A program made the position numbers and the translations under genes. Of a stretch of 64,000 nt of DNA, positions 50,601 to 60,543 are shown in pieces. This DNA is from Stichopus chloronotus. Its lineage: Eukaryota > Echinodermata > Holothuroidea > Aspidochirotida > Stichopodidae. The notes under the pieces were generated by a model that was not told the DNA's origin, ran no database searches, and saw nothing but the letters and a program-made list of their open reading frames with translations. Where the stretch lies: contig CM037835.1 of assembly GCA_021234535.1 (NCBI GenBank), positions 2,728,001 through 2,792,000 of the forward strand, written 5' to 3'. Position 1 is the first letter of the stretch. Every line of letters begins with the position of its first letter.

Positions 50601-51156
50601 GCACAAGGAGTTACTTGAGAAATTAGCCATGAGAATTATTAAATGTATAGTGCATTAAAAGTCAGATTGTTGTTTACAAAATTTTGAAGTTCTATACTGT
50701 AGCACTATTTACACCAATATACTTTTTAATTTCTAAGTTCATGAGGGGAGAAGGTCATACGTACGTGTAACTGCAAAATACATGGAAACAGGCCAACTGA
50801 CAAGAGCAATTTGCGCTGCGCGTGTGTGTGATGATTCTCATAAATTCCCTATTTTTTTCTAACCTCCTGATTTTTTTTTTGGCTCTGGAAAATGTTAATC
50901 TCCCTATTTTTGGTGAGACAGGTTAGCAGGTCATCTTACACGTCACGGAAACAACTGGGGAATACAGTCATGTCAAACAATATTCAATAGCATTACACTG
51001 AGGTCCCATATTAACTATTGCACTCTTGAGTCGGATACTTAGGCGTGGTGCCTGTCATGTGCTGGCCCCACCACATAGTAATACTAGTAACACTGTAACC
51101 CAGTCGCGCCTAAGTTTGGAAACGTTGCTAACTATAATGTAACACCTTACCATCAT
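44446..51156 (-). CDS. MIF4GD: MIF4G-domain protein (MIF4GD/SLIP1-like)
   Basis: Minus-strand exons 47884-47459, 45917-45864 and 44682-44446 join in frame (142 + 18 + 78 residues, stop TAA). A candidate first exon ends at 51151 with ATGATG then GTAAGG, which would give about 240 residues; human MIF4GD is roughly 220. Similarity to MIF4GD is seen in INFATYLCRIFVNLTINGAP (human has an aligned YVTFICNIF...NNMPMMAL block), in LLTSQDTTNDEIECGVKQLV, and in FLLEVFELYCGGWK near the C terminus. MIF4GD/SLIP1 binds SLBP and helps translate replication-dependent histone mRNAs; here the role is inferred. PAIP1 and CTIF share the fold and are the alternatives, but the short length favours MIF4GD. The gene converges on TTC23, with 1.27 kb between stops. 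Introns contain several copies of a TTAA MITE. Confidence 0.75.
44788..45130. mobile_element. TTAA MITE, inverted copy in MIF4GD-like intron
   Basis: Left end TTAGAGGGAAATAGGG, right end GGGGCTGTTTCCCTTTAA. The interior is the reverse complement of the 11392-11745 element (for example GAGGAGATGAAGCTTTTGTA). Confidence 0.7.
45320..45626. mobile_element. TTAA MITE, partial diverged copy
   Basis: Contains CTCATCTTCTCAAAAATACT, GGTGAACAGATTATCCTTGA and AATATTGGTTTTACAAAC in family order, but the ends have decayed. Confidence 0.5.
45864..45917 (-). CDS. MIF4GD: MIF4GD-like middle coding exon (54 nt)
   Basis: Minus acceptor CTTTCTCCAACAG, donor GTAATA. Eighteen codons, LLTSQDTTNDEIECGVKQ, phase 0 at both ends. 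It fills the gap between the two larger exons at the expected place. Confidence 0.82.
46139..46471. mobile_element. TTAA MITE, direct copy in MIF4GD-like intron
   Basis: TTAAAGGGGAATAGTGTGTT at the left, decayed end ...TTTCGTTTTAA at the right; the interior shares TTTAGAATACACCAACATG, ATTGTTAAACCATT and CACTGTCCTTCCTTATTTTG with the 11392 copy. Confidence 0.7.
47459..47884 (-). CDS. MIF4GD: MIF4GD-like large coding exon
   Basis: Minus acceptor CCCCATTTAG, donor GTATGA. It opens DINKVLAVLQEAAQQFSHNS and ends PTCTCFEM, phase 0 at both ends, 142 codons. It holds most of the MIF4G helices, including CNIYYAWTLETPENVEVSAM and INFATYLCRIFVNLTINGAP. Confidence 0.85.
48446..48474. repeat. Dispersed hairpin CAGGGAGCTG...CAGCTCCCTG (second copy)
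   Basis: Stem and 9-nt loop (TTAGAGTGG) identical to 3603-3631, in the MIF4GD-like first intron. Confidence 0.7.
48480..51145. other. First intron of the MIF4GD-like gene, no further exon seen
   Basis: If the 51151 exon is right, this is intron. A minus-strand frame at 49554-49826 lacks a clear acceptor and any recognised domain, and I leave it out. Confidence 0.4.
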
Positions 51157-51300
51157 CTGAACAGAACAGGTACACCGTACAGTATGGATGGGTAAAGTGA
51201 ACTAAATTTTGAATGGACCTCCTTTTTCACGGTTGGACATGAATATACATGTACGCTAGGCCTACAGACTAGATGAACAGTGACTTCGAACGGCCTTGGC
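51151..51300 (-). CDS. MIF4GD: Candidate first exon of the MIF4GD-like gene
   Basis: On the minus strand CAGATGATG is followed by a good donor, GTAAGG, at 51150. Used as the start it gives MM then DINKVL in phase 0. The upstream side (51160-51560) is comparatively rich in CG dinucleotides and so promoter-like. The 5' boundary is arbitrary. Another start is possible. Confidence 0.35.
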
Positions 51301-52200
51301 AAAACTTCATCACAGCCTTATCCAATACATCCTGGCCCTTATGGTGCAATATACGTAAACATCGGCACCGTACTTGACATGCAACTCACTGTCATCCGTT
51401 CGTACTGTGCTGCCTCTCTGTTCTGCCAGTTGAAACTCGCACAGACTGCGAATTACGGGCGATCACTCTCTGTTATTCGCACGAACCGACCTGAACGTTA
51501 CACTAATAACTATCCCTAATTTGGGCCTATATCTCGTTTTATTCGCACGAATTTATTCGGGCGAATAGCCAGACCTCTAAAATTGTTTGCCTCATAGACA
51601 GTGCGTGACTCGAGTTTGTACCCTAACACTGATTAAAATAAGTGACGGACCCAACGTCAGTCGTTGTAAGTACTTCATATTATTTAACCAAAGAAGGTGT
51701 AGCTTCAACCCCGATGTATGATGTAAAGTGGGTTAGGTTATGCTTTCTAACCCAGCTTTCAGTTCATCGAGTGACATTGTACAACTTTATCAGGCCAGCT
51801 TAGATCCTAACGTTATGTATGACTTGGTAGGCTATGTAAGCTTGAAAGGGCTAGGCCAAGAGAAAGTTACATTTCTCTACGCAATCATAAAATATACCGT
51901 AGCACATCAGTTAACTTGTATACACGTAGGCCACAGCAGTCAGGGCAGCCTAATTGTGGTCTAACAATGTTGGACTCGAGTTCCAGCTAGCGCTTAATTT
52001 AAATGAGGCTTAGGGTTAATTGTAACATACTGTAGCCTGCCTATGAATGATGAACGAATAATTTACATCAGGCATCATTTACTAAGCCCAAGTTACTTGT
52101 TTTTCTTAAACATGAGGCCAGGTGTAGCACAGGCTACTATTGCAGTATTTACTATTTACAGTAGTTACTATTTGCAGTAGTTATGTTGTTTGAACAATTA

Positions 52201-53120
52201 AACAATTTTCTGCAAATTGTTCAAATGAAAACTTGTCATATCTTGTCATTTTAACAATTTGCTGCAAAATGCCCCCTTGTTCACTTTTTGACCAAGTGAG
52301 CAATTCAACAAATTTTGGCAAAATGTCCAAATGACAACTTATCGTATCTTTTCAACTCAACCATTTTCTGCAAAATGTTAACTTGTTCACTTCCTTTCTG
52401 AATGCGCAATTAGACATTTTTCTGCAAAATGTTGAAATGACAACTTAATTACTATTACATCCTGTCAATTCAACAATTTTCTGCAAAATGTTGATTTGAT
52501 CACTTCTTTTTATGTGAACAATTAAACAATTTTCTGCAGAATGTTAACTTGTTCATATCTGTCTTAGTGAACACTTAATCAATTTTCTACCAAATGTTTA
52601 AATGACAACTTATCTCATGCAAGTGGACATTTTTCAGAAAATTGTTGAAATGAAAAGATGCGATAAGTTGTCATTCGAACATTTTGCAGAAAATTGTTCA
52701 ATTGCTTACTTAGTAAGAAAGTAAACAAGTCTACATTTTGCAGAAAATTGTTCAATTTGCTCACTTAGAAAAAAAGTGAACAAGTAGACATTTTGAAGAA
52801 AATTGTTAAAATGGCAAGATATGATAAGTTGTCATTCAAACATTTTGCAGAAAATTGTTCAATTGTTCACTCAGCAAGAAAGTGAACAAGTCATCATTTT
52901 GCAGCAAATTGTTGAATTAAGGGGATACCGGTATGATAAGTAAGTTGTTATATGAACATTTTTCAAAAAAAATGTTGAATTCCTTACTAAGAATCAAGTA
53001 AACAAGTTAACATTTTGCAGAAAAATGTTGAGTTGTTAACACAAAGTAATTAATCATTTTTCTGTTTTTTTATGAGATATTATCTCGTTATGTAGACATT
53101 TTGCAGAAAATTGTCAACTT
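52201..53120. mobile_element. Foldback array of ~52-bp units (giant imperfect palindrome)
   Basis: The left arm holds eight copies of ACAATTTTCTGCAAAATGTT (starting near 52201, 52253, 52307, 52359, 52422, 52472, 52524, 52578). The right arm holds nine copies of its reverse complement AACATTTTGCAGAAAATTGT (near 52626, 52678, 52733, 52786, 52838, 52892, 52956, 53008, 53095). Spacers carry CTTGTTCACTT versus AAGTGAACAAG, also inverted. The pivot is about 52610-52625. No open frame. Confidence 0.85.
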
Positions 53121-53244
53121 ATGGGGCAAAGATATTCTTATCTTGACAGCACTTTAAGCTTCCGTAGTTTTGCATGACTGGAAAAAGTGTAAATATCCTG
53201 GGACACTAATTACAAGCTATTCTGATTTCCCTGCAGAGCAATCA

Positions 53245-53340
53245 CCATAAGGGCATGGGGTCTGTCTTAGGGTCCCTTGTGGGGTCCAGGGGATGAAGCC
53301 CCCAGAAGCTCGTCCATTTAAGCGTCTTTGAACTTGTCAG
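53245..53340. mobile_element. Fragment of a GGGGTCCAGGGG repeat
   Basis: GGGTCCCTTGTGGGGTCCAG followed by GGATGAAGCCCCCAGAAGCT closely matches a block inside the hAT-type element at about 8090-8165, so this is a truncated relative. Confidence 0.6.
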
Positions 53341-53618
53341 AACCACTGGAAATCTGTGCCACATTGCAATGTTCCAAGTGAAAAATGTTGACATTTTCCT
53401 CTGTATGTCGTATCTTTTTGTAAATGTTAGTACTGTATGATAGTTGGAATCATGCTGGCTGGAATAAATAATTGTTTGACGGCAATATAATGCTAATGAA
53501 CTACTGTATAAAGTTTAACATTTGCAACAACATTTGACACTCAGGTATGGCTGGAAAACTTAGACAGTTCAGAACATACTGAGAAACGTGGAATGTAGTG
53601 TCTTAAACTTCACAGGAC

Positions 53619-54662
53619 AATGCAGGTTACCATAGCAATTCACCATTATTAATCAAATAATTGAAAGTACTTCCTCCAAATGTGTGTATTACTCCTTTCT
53701 GTAATCGATGAATGACAAAATGTACTGTAGCTCTAAAAACACAAAGAAACCATCAGATACCGCCCTATTGTCACCTGCGAACGTACTGTTGGAGTCCTAG
53801 TCCACTACACAATGTATTTGTTGAAGAAAGTTCATGTGTAGTTTGGCATGCCGAGTCTTCCCCTCATTCAAAGTGTAGGCGTGGTTTTAGTATTTAATTG
53901 ACACTGTGCCAGTGCGTGGCTTGCTTGTAAGCAATAAGCTATACTGTGTTACCTATGGGATGGTGACATGTAGAATTCAGAAATTGTTGGTACAATTGAT
54001 GGCTGAAATTTAAGGTTGTCCGAGACAAGTAAATCACGAGGAACAACCAAACTATTCCATCAATCCGTCTGGTTGTCACACATGCATACTATTAACTATA
54101 TGAAATAAGATTCCACCCTACAAAATTGATAGCATTTTATGTAGCAGTTTGTTGGTTGTGTCCTTGATTTACTTTAACAAAAGAATAATAAAAACATTTT
54201 TGGTATGCTCCATAGGAAGGTAATTCTCTTTCTTCAAACAAAATTATCATTGAATCTTCAACGTTGTTCTATTAATCAAACACACTTGCTTGGTGCCACT
54301 TTAACTGCAGCACATACACACAAATGACAGCAGACTGGTACTGTAGGCCTAACATGTACAGTATCAGAGCACCTTATGCTAATCTGTTAGCTTGAAACTA
54401 GCAGCAATGCGTAGCCTAACCGACACAGCTCAGACAAAAGCAGCCTATCGTAGCCCAATTTTTGGTGGGATGGACTTGCAAGTGATAGTCATAAGGAACA
54501 CGAAAACCTCAAATGCGTCAAGTAAACATTGAAGCTGCTGCACCTAAGGGTTTTCACTGTAAATTCAACCTTAAGGCATATTAGGGAGACACGCTACTCC
54601 AGATAAAGCTCTGGATTATTTTATTCCTCTATTCTTGAGTTCGTTGGTTTGCTATTTGATTG
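53619..54662. repeat. 1,044-bp duplication, copy 1
   Basis: From AATGCAGGTTACCATAGC to GGTTTGCTATTTGATTG. Aligns end to end with 55635-56678; by eye about 20-25 substitutions and small indels, i.e. about 98% identity. No coding sequence recognised. Confidence 0.9.
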
Positions 54663-55634
54663 CCCACAAGCCTGCAAGGCCTATGTCCTACACTTTACAG
54701 GTATCTCCATGTAGATCATCGCTGCCACAGTGGCTAGGCTAACTTGGTAGTCACTTCTAACTTCATGTTTCCGTAGCTAGTCTCCCGTATCTGGTTCGTA
54801 AATTTACTTGTTACAATGGTATTGGAAGAGTGATCATGTTGCTGTGAGCATGGATATGATATTTGCCTTGATTCATAATGCCAACTGCTATAAAATACTC
54901 AGTACCAAGCGTCTACTACAACATTTGGCTGACCTGGCAACTTTTAGGTACGGTAAGGGTATAAAAAAACAGGATCGAGTAATAACATGGTTTTTAGCTC
55001 CATGGTAATACCAATACTTGTAGTAACATTGGTTCCTTTGCACATTGCGGCACTCTGTACATTTGTACTCAGGGATGGGCTAGCTGTTCTATCGAGTGGC
55101 TTTACGTACAGGAAAAACGGCCTGTGCAAAGTTTACAAGTTTATTGAGAAACTTTGCTTTCTACTTTGATTTGTACTACAGACCACTTGTATGGAGCAAT
55201 CTATTTTACTAAAGCAGTATTTAGGCATGAGTAACTAAACAAACCTACAGTACACCAAAATAAAGCAAACTAATTATGATAATTAATCATCAGGTTAAAT
55301 GATCTTTGACAACCCCAAGTTGGCATTATGATGAAAGCATTGTTTGTGTTTCTTTTGCATCCCTACTGGCCAAGACAGGGATTTTTAAAGAGAGTTTGGT
55401 TTGTTTCTTTGCTCTTTCTTCGAACAACCAACAAAAGAAAATGAAACCTGACAACCAAATATGGTAGGCCTGCCTCCTATACAGCACGTAATCTAGCCTA
55501 CTTAAAAATTTTAATATCACTTTCCATGGTAAACAAACAAGCGTTTCATGGCTGGGAGTCTGCTGTGACATTACTGTAGAACAGATTTTCACAAGAAACC
55601 TGAGCACAATGACTAGGGAACTGTTAATTTATAT

Positions 55635-56678
55635 AATGCAGGTTACCATAGCAATTCACCATTATATCAAATAATTGAAAGTACTTCCTCCAAATGTATG
55701 TATTACTCCTTTCTGTAATCGATGAATGACAAAATATACTGTAGCATTAAAAACACAAAGAAACCATCAGATACCTGCCCTATTGTCACCTGCGAATATA
55801 CTGTTGGAGTCCTAGTCCACTACACAATGTATTTTGTTGAAGAAAGTTCATGTGTAGTTTGGCATGCCGAGTCTTCCCCTCATTCAAAGTGTAGGCGTGG
55901 TTTTAGTATTTAATTGACACTGTGCCAGTGCGTGGCTTGCTTGTAAGCAATAAGCTATACTGTGTAGGCTATGGGATGGTGACATGTAGAATTCAGAAAT
56001 TGTTGGTACAATTGATGGCTGAACTTTAAGGTTGTCCGAGACAGGTAAATCACGAGGAACAACCAAACTATTCCATCAATCCGTCTGGTTGTCACACATG
56101 CATACTATTAACTATATGAAATAAGATTCCACCCTACAAAATTGATAGCATTTTATGTAGCAGTTTGTTGGTTGTGTCCTTCATTTACTTTAACAAAAGA
56201 ATAATAAAAACATTTTTGGTATGCTCCATAGGAAGGTAATTCTCTTTCTTCAAACAAAATTATCATTGAATCTTCAACGTTGTTCTATTAATCAAACACA
56301 CTTGCTTGGTGCCACTCTAACTGCAGCACATACACACAAATGACAGCAGACTGGTACTGTAGGCCTAACATGTACAGTATTAGAGCACCTTATGCTAATC
56401 TGTTAGCTTGAAACTAGCAGCAATGCGTAGCCTAACCGATACAGCTCAGACAAAAGGAGCCTATCGTAACCCAATTGTTGGTGGGATGGACTTGCAAGTG
56501 GTAGTCATAAGGAACACGAAAACCTCAAATGCGTCAAGTAAACATTGAAGCTGCTGCACCTAAGGGTTTTCACTGTAAATTCAACCTTAAGGCATATTAG
56601 GGAGACACGCTACTCCAGATAAAGCTCTGGATTATTTTATTCCTTTATTCTTGAGTTCGTTGGTTTGCTATTTGATTG
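55635..56678. repeat. 1,044-bp duplication, copy 2, flanked by 44-bp direct repeats
   Basis: Same length and boundaries as copy 1. It is bracketed by 55595-55638 and 56678-56721, two 44-bp direct repeats starting GAAACCTGAGCACAATGACT that differ at two positions. Copy 1 lacks such flanks. Confidence 0.9.
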
Positions 56679-56773
56679 AAACCTGAGCACAATGACTGGG
56701 GAACTGTTAATTTATACAATGGATGTGTAGAAGAATACTCTTACTTTTGGCACCTCATGTTCAAATTGTTCCC

Positions 56774-57480
56774 TCATTGCGCCATAAATGTTAAGTCAGG
56801 TTGGATTCTACTCAACCTGTCCACAACTTGAGACACATGGTGAAGATGATAACAAATATTAGTTGCAACAAAATGCCAAGCTACTCCTTTAAAACGCATG
56901 TTCAGTGCTTGCCTAACAACTGAATCACAATGGCTAATGTGAGGGCCATTCCAATGGATTACTAGTTCCTGACTTACATCATCAATATCTTGCTTGTTGG
57001 TTGAACTCTTTGTTCTACCACAGACTCCATATATTTTCTCTACCACACTTCCCATACTTATGACAACTGATTCTGGTGGGTAACTGTGAAACATTTTGGC
57101 AATGCTTGCAAGAATGTGCTCTGCGCCATTGCATATGTAGGTTCTGTGTTACAAAAACTTTATGGTGTAACTTAATATAGATTTGTGTTGATATCTTTCA
57201 GTGGTAGAGCTGCTGTATGTCTGAATACATTCAAACATAAATTTCTGACTCCCTCAGTTTGTTTCCAGTGATGCTCCTGTAAGGTCTGGACTTTTGACGT
57301 TGGCAGGAATTCAAATTCATAAATACTTTCACTAGAAGACTGTGCCCGTCCTTATGCTGTACTGGTAGAAGCAAAGTCGCTTGAACGTTTGTGTTCGATA
57401 CCATCCAAAAAGGCTTTGGGAACCGGTTGTTGATGTTGCCAAGCAATTGTTGCCACTGCATTTCCCAGTTTTTTCAAAGA
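56774..57480 (-). pseudogene. Decayed unassigned coding remnant, probably mobile-element derived
   Basis: Minus strand: a frame CNGAEHILASIAKMFHSYPP through VIHWNGPHISHCDSVVRQAL to FMAQ and a stop (57150-56774). Upstream, at about 57480-57180, a second frame-shifted stretch reads AWQHQQPVPKAFLDGIEH and EGVRNLCLNVFRHTAALP. Protein-like composition interrupted by frameshifts. I do not recognise a domain. Confidence 0.35.
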
Positions 57481-58706
57481 ATGAGTTTGTTCATTGCTTT
57501 ATCATCACTGCCACCTCTCGTGGGCGTAACCCTGGATGTGTCATGGTCATGAAGGCCTTGATGTCACGTGCACTGCAAAGGCATCATAACCCCGACATTG
57601 GATGTAAATAACGGAAAACCTGCGTACTCGCACTTCACAAACTCATCTTCTTGTCTGGAAGTGTTCATTGTCCCATTTTGTCATTTCACTGAGGGTGTCA
57701 ACGTAACTTTTCAACTAGTCTGCTTTCCGCTAAATATCAAGATTGACACATTGAAGCTTCACACTGCACTCTCCTAGGACACAGTAATAGTCTACTGTAC
57801 ACTAAGCAGGAGTTTGCAGAAGAAGTCCAATTTTCTGATCTGCCGTAGGAGACTGCATGCTTTACTAGCCGGAGGGTCATCAGTTGCCGCAATATCCTCC
57901 AGAACAGAGCGCACTACATTATAATTTTTCACAAAATTCTGAAAGACGGAACATGCAAAAGTAGCAAATCTAATCTCAGAAAACCATGATGGGGCTTTTA
58001 AATCGACCCCTTATAAATGGGCTTCATCAATGGCTGATGTGAATGTTTTTCTGAAAGAAAATTTGTTAATTACAGCTGCAATATCCTTGCTGATTTCATC
58101 AATCAATCAATTTCTCTATGAGTGTCCTTACCGGCTAGTTGTAAAGTAGTAAGTATGTAATCCATAGGATGTGTAAGGGGTGAGGATGGTGGCAGTACAA
58201 AAGAACCTGTATTCCAATGAGAAACATGTTTGTTTTCTCTTAACTGGCCTAGCATTGATCAATCTTTCCTTTAATTTCAGGAAACCACATTCATGTTTTA
58301 ATGACCTTTATATTGACATATTAAAAGCTTAATGATGTAAAAGTTAATGTAGAAATTTAACAGGGTCTGCTAATTTTTCAACTATCACGTGCCACACTTA
58401 GCTTAGATTTCATGTGAAAGGCCAAATGACCTGTGCGGAGTTGATGATGGCATCGTTGGGCGTGTATCTGCCTGTGATGCTTGATCCTAAAACATGTTGA
58501 GGTAGGAATGTTGCTCGAAACTTAACACAGTAGCTTTTGGTGAATCTGGTCTTGTGTATACTGGGAACAAATCAAAGTTTATTTGAGCTTAGCAGAAGTC
58601 ATTTCCTAAAAAAGGTTTAAAAGTATAGTTCTTAACTCTGATAGTTGAAAAATATTTAAGTGGTCTGTCTTCAAACTTGAAATACTGAGAACTAAGAACT
58701 GTCTTT

Positions 58707-59490
58707 GGTTCCTTGTGGTAAAAAAGGAACCTAGGCAGTCAGGTCGGCGTGTGTATGTGTGTGACGCCATTGGAATGTGAGGTATGTGGCTCGATGACTG
58801 AATAATCGAGTGCTTAATTTTTCTCACACTTGGTGTGTACGTGTGTCACATTGAGTAAATGTTCTCTATCACTTTTGGTGCCTGTAACTTGCATATTAAT
58901 GAGTGAGCTTTGCCTAATGTCACGATTGGAATGCTAGCTATGTTACTTGATAAGTCAATAACTGAGAGCTCAGTTTTTCTCAAACTCATTGCATACATGT
59001 ATCATTATTGAGTAGATGTGCCCTATTGTTTGTGGTGCCTATAACTTGCATATTAATGAGTGAGTGGGGCTTTATGTCATGATTGGAATGTGAGGTATGT
59101 GACTTGATAACTCAGTAAATGAGAACTCAGTTTTTCTCAAACTTGGTGCATGCATGTATCATATTGAGTAGATGTGCCCTATTTTTTTTTGTGCCTACGT
59201 CTTGCATATTAATAAGTGGGCGTTGCTTAATGGTATTGGTATGCGAGGTAAGTGACTTGATAACTCAATGAATGAGAACTTGGTTTTTCTCAAACTCGGT
59301 GCATACTGTACCTGTATCATATTAAGTAGATGTGCTGTATTGTTTTTGGAGCCCATAACTTGGACAACTAATGAGTGAGCAGGGCTTAATGTCATAATTG
59401 GAATTTGAGGTTTGTGACGTGATAACAGTAACTGTGAACTCAGTTTTTCTCAGACTTGGTGTTAAATACTGTACACCTCTCTTATCATAT
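58707..59490 (+). repeat. Hairpin plus ~155-165-bp minisatellite array
   Basis: Hairpin GGTTCCTT...AAGGAACC (58707-58731), TAGGCAGTCAGG, a GTGTGTATGTG stretch, then four to five units containing CTTGCATATTAATGAGTGAG, GAACTCAGTTTTTCTCAAAC and GAGTAGATGTGCCCTATTGT. Ends about 40 bases before the first exon of the Pro/Tyr-rich gene. Confidence 0.75.
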
Positions 59491-59531
59491 GTGTAAGAAA
59501 TCACTGAGCCACTTCTTTTTCTTTTTCGTAG

Positions 59532-59707
59532 CAAAATGTCAACAGTTCCACCTCCTTACAATGAAAGTGATCCAGCGTACCCCCCAGGGTATTCACAACC
59601 TGCTGCTTATCCTCCTGTAGGGGGTACTCCATATCCTCCTACGGGGGCTGCATATCCTCCACAGACTGGATATGCTCCCACAGCACCTTACCCAAGTAGT
59701 CCTCCAG
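59532..59707 (+). CDS. First coding exon of a Pro/Tyr-rich protein
   Basis: Acceptor CTTTTTCGTAG precedes CAAAATGTC; ATG at 59536, donor GTGAGT at 59708, phase 1. It encodes MSTVPPPYNESDPAYPPGYS and continues with repeated YPP and TGYAP units, ending SSPPG. A PPxY motif (PPPY, residues 5-8) is the type bound by WW domains of Nedd4-family ligases. Such N-terminal tails occur in LITAF/CDIP1, phospholipid scramblases, lifeguard (TMBIM) and annexin A7/A11 proteins. The diagnostic domain is not in the window, so I do not name the gene. A 5' UTR exon must lie upstream. Confidence 0.75.
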
Positions 59708-60510
59708 GTGAGTCTGGTGTTCCCAATTCAGATTTATTGCATGTTACACTTTCGTCGGTCTAATTATTATGTATTATGTTTGAGTCTACTACGGTAAGTA
59801 CAGCTTGCAATTACAGTTACCGCTACTGTAGGCGTGGCAACCCTTGTCAAGAAAAATAAGAATTCTGTAGAAAGGTCATGATGCTTTGGAGAAAAAAATG
59901 GACTAAAAGTCTGTTGCTAAGAATTAGTGAACAGAGACGGTTGATGTCTCGAAAACAATGGTGTGGTTTCTGTTGTGTTGTGGGTGAATGGAACAATTGT
60001 GAAATGTGTGTTAGCACACACCTGAACTGGACATGTGCTTGATTGAAACTGTTTTTATGTACACCACCAATCAAGCAAATATTGCATACATGTGGTGTAC
60101 AGGATAAGGAAGTTGGACACATCCTGTTTCCTTTTCGTAGTAAGCAGGATTCACAGTAATGTTTAAATGCGGGAACTGGGTGTATTTGATGTCAATTCAG
60201 TATCTAATAAAACTTCTCTAAGTGACATGGAAAAATCACTCAATTTACTTACTCTGGAATTGATGACACAGACACTTTTGGTCATGTGATGTATGGGATA
60301 ATGATTATAGAGCTGTGTGTAGTATTTTATGCTAATCTTAAATGTAAGAAGTGACCAAAACTTCTGAAACTTTGAGTGTAAAATGTCCATTGTGGTGAAA
60401 TCATTTGATAATTATCATCCAACCATGCCAGGGCCGAGGTGTGCAGGTACTGTACTGTACTAATGGATGTCAATCTCTTTAACACTTTCATAAATTTTCT
60501 TTCCCTTTAG

Positions 60511-60543
60511 CCAGCCAACCTCTTTTGTCGGTGCAAAATCAAG
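60511..60543 (+). CDS. 33-nt second coding exon of the Pro/Tyr-rich gene
   Basis: Acceptor TTCTTTCCCTTTTAG, donor GTAGAC, phase 1 to 1, so it can be included or skipped without breaking frame. Encodes ASQPLLSVQNQ. The reading frame and strong pyrimidine tract support it; its size means only transcript data can confirm it. Confidence 0.55.

Noticed and set aside
51280..51519. 79-codon plus-strand frame in the CG-richer region
   Set aside because: No splice context or domain; more likely sequence upstream of the minus-strand MIF4GD-like gene.
59536..59707. Naming the Pro/Tyr-rich gene as LITAF, scramblase or annexin
   Set aside because: Only the low-complexity tail is in the window; such tails occur in unrelated families, so any name would be a guess.
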